Shown: in pieces, positions 59,266 through 64,000 of the stretch
Layout: the number at the start of each line of letters is the position of its first letter
Position numbering within the stretch: the first letter of the stretch is position 1
Assembly: GCA_963514095.1 (NCBI GenBank)
Contig: OY741281.1
Coordinates: 8,901,819-8,965,818 of the forward strand
DNA length: 64,000 nt
Direction of reading: 5' to 3'
DNA from: Eutrigla gurnardus
Taxonomy: Eukaryota; Chordata; Actinopteri; Perciformes; Triglidae
Position numbers and translations under genes: made by a program
Notes under the pieces: generated by a model
Databases searched by the model: none
What the model saw: the letters and a program-made list of their open reading frames with translations, nothing else
Told to the model about the DNA's origin: nothing

Positions 59266-59387
59266 CTGTCCTGGCCTCGAGCTCTCGCACACGATGACCT
59301 CCTCGTCCGTGGCTATTTCTGGCGGGTTGTCGTTCATGTCCAGGACCTGGACGGTAACAGGGACGTGGCTGAGAAGGCTGGGGTTGT
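59266..59387 (-). CDS. cdh20: Type II cadherin, EC4/EC5 junction exon (122 bp)
   Basis: 122-bp exon with acceptor CCGCTACAG and donor GTGAGA. Its first two bases complete an aspartate codon (phase 1 entry) and it leaves in phase 0. It encodes NPSLLSHVPVTVQVLDMND followed by NPPEIATDEEVIVCESSRPG and Q. LDMNDNPPE is the LDxNDNxP linker motif that binds calcium between EC4 and EC5. VIVCE carries the first EC5 cysteine. Interdomain calcium binding here rigidifies the ectodomain needed for homophilic adhesion. Reads continuously into GQ-VIQTV of the next exon. Confidence 0.95.
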
Positions 59388-62300
59388 CTGTAGCGGGGAG
59401 ACAAAGGAGACGAAAGTCACGTGTCAGCATTAATAGCAAAGTAGAGCGTCAACACTGTGATCTAAAACTGGGGCACATTGTGCGCTTCTTGTTGTGGGTT
59501 TTGTCTTAGGCTGTACCACTATTAAAGCACCGAGGGATGCAACATTTTGTATATTAAAAGGCACATTAGATCCTCTTTTTGCTGCATTTTGCTCAGCTGT
59601 GATGCATTATTTGCTGGAGATGTCATTCATGACACATGTACAGTAAATCATATTCCTTACCTCCTGTCACCTCGACATAAAGAGGCAGCCTTAATGGGAA
59701 CAAAACAGCCACCGACACTAATGAAATGCAAATTGTTTGAAATACATGACATTTTTATTTGCGGTATATGCTAGACAGCGGTGACATATCTACATGGACT
59801 AATAGTGCCATGAGTGCATGAATGTCAGGCTAAAGTGCTCCTAGAAGTGGGACTGTGATGTTTAGTTATTAGGTGCGTAACAGTAATACAATTTGTTGTC
59901 ATTTTGCACAAAAGTAATACATTTTGATTTGAGTTAAATATTGGGAGGATAAGCTAGTCTTTCCTCAGAACACACGGATTGCTGCTGCTGATAGCACCAT
60001 TTATTGCACATCATAACATTGCACCTACCAGACAGCTCTTTATGCGTTTTTTAGATGCCAAGTACCAAATCCAGATCCAAAAATCCAACAATAAAATTCA
60101 ATCATACATACTTTCTGTAATGTACTTACTCACTACGGCCTATCTACATAGACAGGATGAAGGATGGTTTGCAGCTTGACACTTTCATCCTTGCTTTTTG
60201 ACAGTGTCCTAGTATATGACTGTATCCTTGAATACGAAGGTGAATAGATAAAGAAACATTAGCATGCAGCACCTCTGTCGGCCCGGCAGGAGATTTGCCT
60301 AATTGTTATTAAGAATTACCCAAGTTACCTGATAGCAATTCTTGAAGTTAGCGGGGCCTGCATTGATTTAATTAATTTCCAATGTAGGAAAGGACATTGA
60401 AACAATTGGGAGTAATTTGATTTTGTAGTTAATTATAAGAAAACAATACACTCTAACCTATCTGAATACATTCTAATCAATATGCAAATATCTCCTTCAT
60501 CCTTGTTTTCTCCCGACTTTAATTGTTGCTTTCGCTCTAAACTCATTTGCTAATAGGTTGTTTTTAAATACTGTTAGTGATTGTAATATTACTATTAACA
60601 ATGCTATTAAAACATCTCGCTGCCATGCTGTTTTTTTCTTTTTTGCCCAGTTTTCTGAGCTGCAAGATGGTCAGAAAACAGAACAGTGCATCAAACTGCA
60701 TCATGACTATACTGAACTATTGATCAGGGATGGATATGGAAGCAATTTTGTTGGATTGACCATGGCAATGAAACAAAATAAAATAATAAATAAAAACTAA
60801 AAACAAAAATAATGCTTTTACCATTTGAAGTGGGATATTTCCACAAAATAAACTACATAAATATGTTTAATGAACAATGTAATTCTTACTGTTTTTAAGT
60901 CAAGAATATATCCAGAATATAAGCGTATGTAGACTGGGCTGCATGTAGTATATTCACTGGGATCCTTAAATGCAATGTAGCAGACTAGTGAGAGTTAGAG
61001 GATGATGAAAGACAAAGTAGTGACACTGAACTGGTTAGCTAAATAGCTACAGGCGATAGCTGCTTACTGTAGTTTTTTGTGAACCTAGAAAGCCATTGTT
61101 TCTGTGCATTCCTTCCAAATGTGTAATTAGTGGAAAATTGGACTAATGGATTAAGACTGGGGGGCAAAAACATGAAAGGACTGCATGGCTTTTGCAGCTG
61201 TAAGGGTGAAGGCCGTGAAGGGTGGAATGCACCGATAAGTGCGCTGCCAAGCGAGTAGCATCGGTGCTTCTGTGCTGTTTTCACGTATTTAACTTAAGTA
61301 ATACACTGACATTTGGTGCAAAATTGGCTCCTTTCTATGTAAATGAGCCACATTGCAAAAAAAAGTCCAATCCATAAAGATCAGTGCAAATAGCAACAAA
61401 AGAAAAAAAAATCAGTAACTGTGAAATTGTTGGCATCTTTAGAAAGTTGGCGGCAACTGCAGCACATTTCTACTGAAAGACGGGGATATTAAATCTCAAA
61501 TGCAGTTTCTCTCTGTCACATTTAAATGCCTCGCCTGAAGTTTTGAGGAATGCCTCTGCACCTCGTCGGTCAGGACGAGCAGCTCGCGGTCTGAAAGTGT
61601 CATTTTTCTTTTTCCCTCTCTGCCTACTGAGCTCATTCTGCGAAGTGCACACGGATAATTGCGCCCAGCTACAAAACTTTGTTTGCACTGTATCATCCCT
61701 ACACACCTGAATTCGCCCATGCTGCAGTGGAAGTGTGCTGATTAACATGTAAAGTATCGTGTTGATGTGACTTTTTTTATCAAAACTTTGAGTCTTTTCT
61801 GTAGTTAAAGGGAGAGCCTATCGTCATTTCTTTTTATGGAATGTTCCTTTTGTTGATATTGATTTTGATTGACATTTTACATGCTATGATTTTGAACCAG
61901 AATTGTTTTTTTGACTATATGATCCCCTTAGGGGTGTCTTGTTATCTTCTGGGGAAGGAGGGGAGACGACTATACTTTATATCATGCTTTCATGGCACAA
62001 AGCTCAGCCATGATTTCAATGCTGTTCTGATAACGATTTACAATGTCTCCCATAGCTTGGGGCTAAACACGATGAGTGTGGAAAGAAAGAGCAATCTCTT
62101 TAACTGCCTCTTTCAGCCAAATGGATAATAGTATTTCATGTGTTTACTACAGTGCCCGAAGGTGTCAAACATACTATATACTCAGCTATTTAAATATTTA
62201 GAAGGTCAGATTGGTACAGTGTATGCATGTGTGTGTGTGTGCATATCTGCTCATTAACCTACTGCATTACACCATTATAAATTCATTTTTCATATCAATA

Positions 62301-62624
62301 TGGATGCAAAAATATGTGGATAATTTGGAGAAAAAGTGCCTTTAAACCTAATGAAATTGTTGGTCTACAATTTAATTAAGATTGTGTGTTCACAATAGCA
62401 CTGAGGCAACTAGAACGGTCTCCAGACGTTCTCGCACTTTGCAAGAATTAATTCAGAACCTGTTTGTACAATAGGAAGTAATGAAAACCGTGTCGACGTG
62501 GCAGAACATTCTGGTGAAAAAGCGTTGCATCTGCTCCCTCATAAACACTCACATAAGCACGAAGCATTAAGTTTTATCGCCAACTTCTAAACAAAAACTC
62601 ATGGAAAGCAACTTGGGTACCTAC
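59388..62624 (-). other. Cadherin intron (3.2 kb)
   Basis: Phase-1 intron, donor GTAGGT at 62624. AT-rich, no classified repeat, no extra exon. Frames at 61470-61748 (minus) and 61841-62128 (plus) show no family signature. Confidence 0.85.
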
Positions 62625-62761
62625 CAACCTCCGAGGCCATCACAGTGATGTTGTGCCAAGCCATGTCTTCTCTGTCCAGAGACTGCGTCGTCCGGATGAG
62701 TCCACTGCTCTCATCCACCCTGAAGTACCTCACTCCTTCCTCTTTGCTGTCCAGGACGTAC
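62625..62761 (-). CDS. cdh20: Type II cadherin, EC4 exon (137 bp)
   Basis: 137-bp exon, the expected length for this position. Acceptor CTTCCCTGATAG, donor GTAGGT. Its first base completes a codon started upstream (phase 2 entry) and it ends phase 1. It encodes YVLDSKEEGVRYFRVDESSG, then LIRTTQSLDREDMAWHNITV and MASEV. The LDRED motif is the mid-domain calcium-binding LDRE of EC4, and HNIT is an N-glycosylation sequon common at this place in type II cadherins. This is the most 5' exon visible; the signal peptide, prodomain, EC1-EC3 and the start of EC4 lie beyond the right edge. Confidence 0.93.
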
Positions 62762-63959
62762 CTATCAGGGAAGGAAATATGACTATAAGTCTCATTAAGT
62801 ATGTAACATAAAGTTACAAGAGGTCATTGAGATAACCTGCTCCCACTGCAAGTTACCGGAAGTGAGTCTATAGTCATGCAATAAACATAGCAGCCCTCAG
62901 CTAAACCTGAGATAAGTGATTTCATCATATTATTCTACCACAGGGAAGTTTACACAAACTGGAGTATCACTGCTAATGATATGGGTGGACTGCCCCTTTA
63001 AGCCGCCAGTTAAAATGCCTGAGAACGCGATGCAGCTACTTCAAACCAGCAAACAAAACCTTTACATCAACGTTAAGAGATTCAGTCGACTGAAACGCAA
63101 ATGAATGAAGTGCAGACGCAGCTCGAGCCGAAGGGGGTAAGTTCTTATGCTTCTTTGATTTTCAAAGTCTAACAGCACACGGATGGAATAATCCCTACTG
63201 CTATTTAAATGGACTTTAGGTCTTGAAAGAATGTTCGGAAAATAAATATTTCGAAGTCAAAAGCAATTATCTTCAATATTTAATAATGACAAAAAGGCGA
63301 TGTTCTGCTGCCAGTGTTTACACTGTTGTAATGGCTTTCTAGCAACGGCGTTATCAAACTCGGAGCGGAGCAGCCTGCGGAATACAAAGCAGACACGGGA
63401 TCAGCTGCTCCCCGAGTTGAAGCACGAAATCAGCATTGACTGTGTGTTCCCTAATTTATCTCTTAATGACCCATTTACACCTTTAATCCAGCATTCATTC
63501 ATTCTCCTGAGTGGTACAGCTTATAGTCGACAATTTCCAGTAGGCACGAGATATGGAAATGGTATAGCGGTATTAATGCCAGGATTGCATTTATTTGAAG
63601 TTATGAACTATTTTCTTCTTAGCCTGGATTGCTTATAAGTGTACACAGTGCCCTCGGTAGAAACACTGTCATGATTTATCCAATGTACAGGTTCCTAAGT
63701 GCATGGAGGCTTTTCAGCAGTAAAAGTTAAGGTGCTAAGGATTTGCTTTGTCAAGATGAAAAACTTAGTTATTTCTTGGCTTTTCAAGGGGAAAAAACAC
63801 TATAATTGCAGCTGGTGATAGAATCTTGTTTGTTGGTCGTTTATTTTCTTATTCCTGCAGATAACTAGCCATAAAAAGAAGTTAAATCATTTATGTATTA
63901 TTATCCAGAAATAGCTTTTATTTTCTTCTTTGGTATGAGACTCCCTGAATCAAAACACA
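62762..63959 (-). other. Start of the next upstream cadherin intron
   Basis: Phase-2 intron sequence that continues past the window. No sign of the preceding EC3/EC4 exon. The frame at 63300-63638 (plus) has no recognised domain. Confidence 0.75.
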
Positions 63960-64000
63960 AGGGGCCCTAGTTTCGTAGACCAGCGCAGGGCGGCGCAGGG
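63960..64000. mobile_element. Edge of a dispersed repeat
   Basis: The last 41 bases (GGGGCCCTAGTTTCGTAGAC, then CAGCGCAGGGCGGCGCAGGG) switch abruptly to GC-rich and resemble the terminus of a DNA-transposon-like fish repeat. The element is cut by the window edge, so type and extent cannot be judged. Confidence 0.35.

Overview
The window looks like a stretch of a teleost fish chromosome. It has long AT-rich non-coding tracts, interrupted exons with GT/AG splice sites, many (GT)n/(CA)n microsatellites, and several repeat types that I recognise as typical of bony fish: TTAA-flanked DNA transposons, hAT-type MITEs, L2/Rex-like LINE tails and a GGATGG-tailed retroposon.

One protein-coding gene can be supported. 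It lies on the minus strand from 62761 down to 41063, and its 5' half is beyond the right edge. Five exons (137, 122, 118, 252 and 503 bp including stop) join in frame with correct splice sites. They encode about 376 residues: the end of EC4, all of EC5, the transmembrane helix and the whole cytoplasmic tail of a classical type II cadherin. The tail most resembles cadherin-20 (cdh20). That paralogue call comes from memory of the family, not from a search. A 3' UTR of about 290 bases leads to an AATAAA signal at 40771-40776.

Layout. 1-1915: five successive tandem arrays, all with periods divisible by three, ending in an LTR-like 3' end. 2116-2428: MITE-like fragment. 4229-5816: DNA transposon with TTAA target duplication, about 300-bp inverted ends, direct repeats and the remnant of an acidic ORF. 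5821-40750: a gene-poor region downstream of the cadherin holding scattered mobile elements: a tRNA-derived SINE-like piece inside a MITE, a minus-strand solo LTR, LINE 3' ends, a 352-bp hAT MITE with a perfect 8-bp duplication, and a 90-bp retroposon with a perfect 13-bp duplication. 40755-62761: cadherin exons and four introns (6.7, 9.1, 1.6 and 3.2 kb). 62762-64000: part of the next intron, with the edge of another repeat at the very end.

I see no prokaryotic feature, CRISPR array, complete tRNA or rRNA. Most open frames are chance frames, antisense shadows of exons, or translations of simple repeats. I found no clearly novel system. The most unusual items are the frame-preserving tandem-repeat block at the left edge, the structured TTAA transposon, and the altered beta-catenin-site residues in the cadherin tail.
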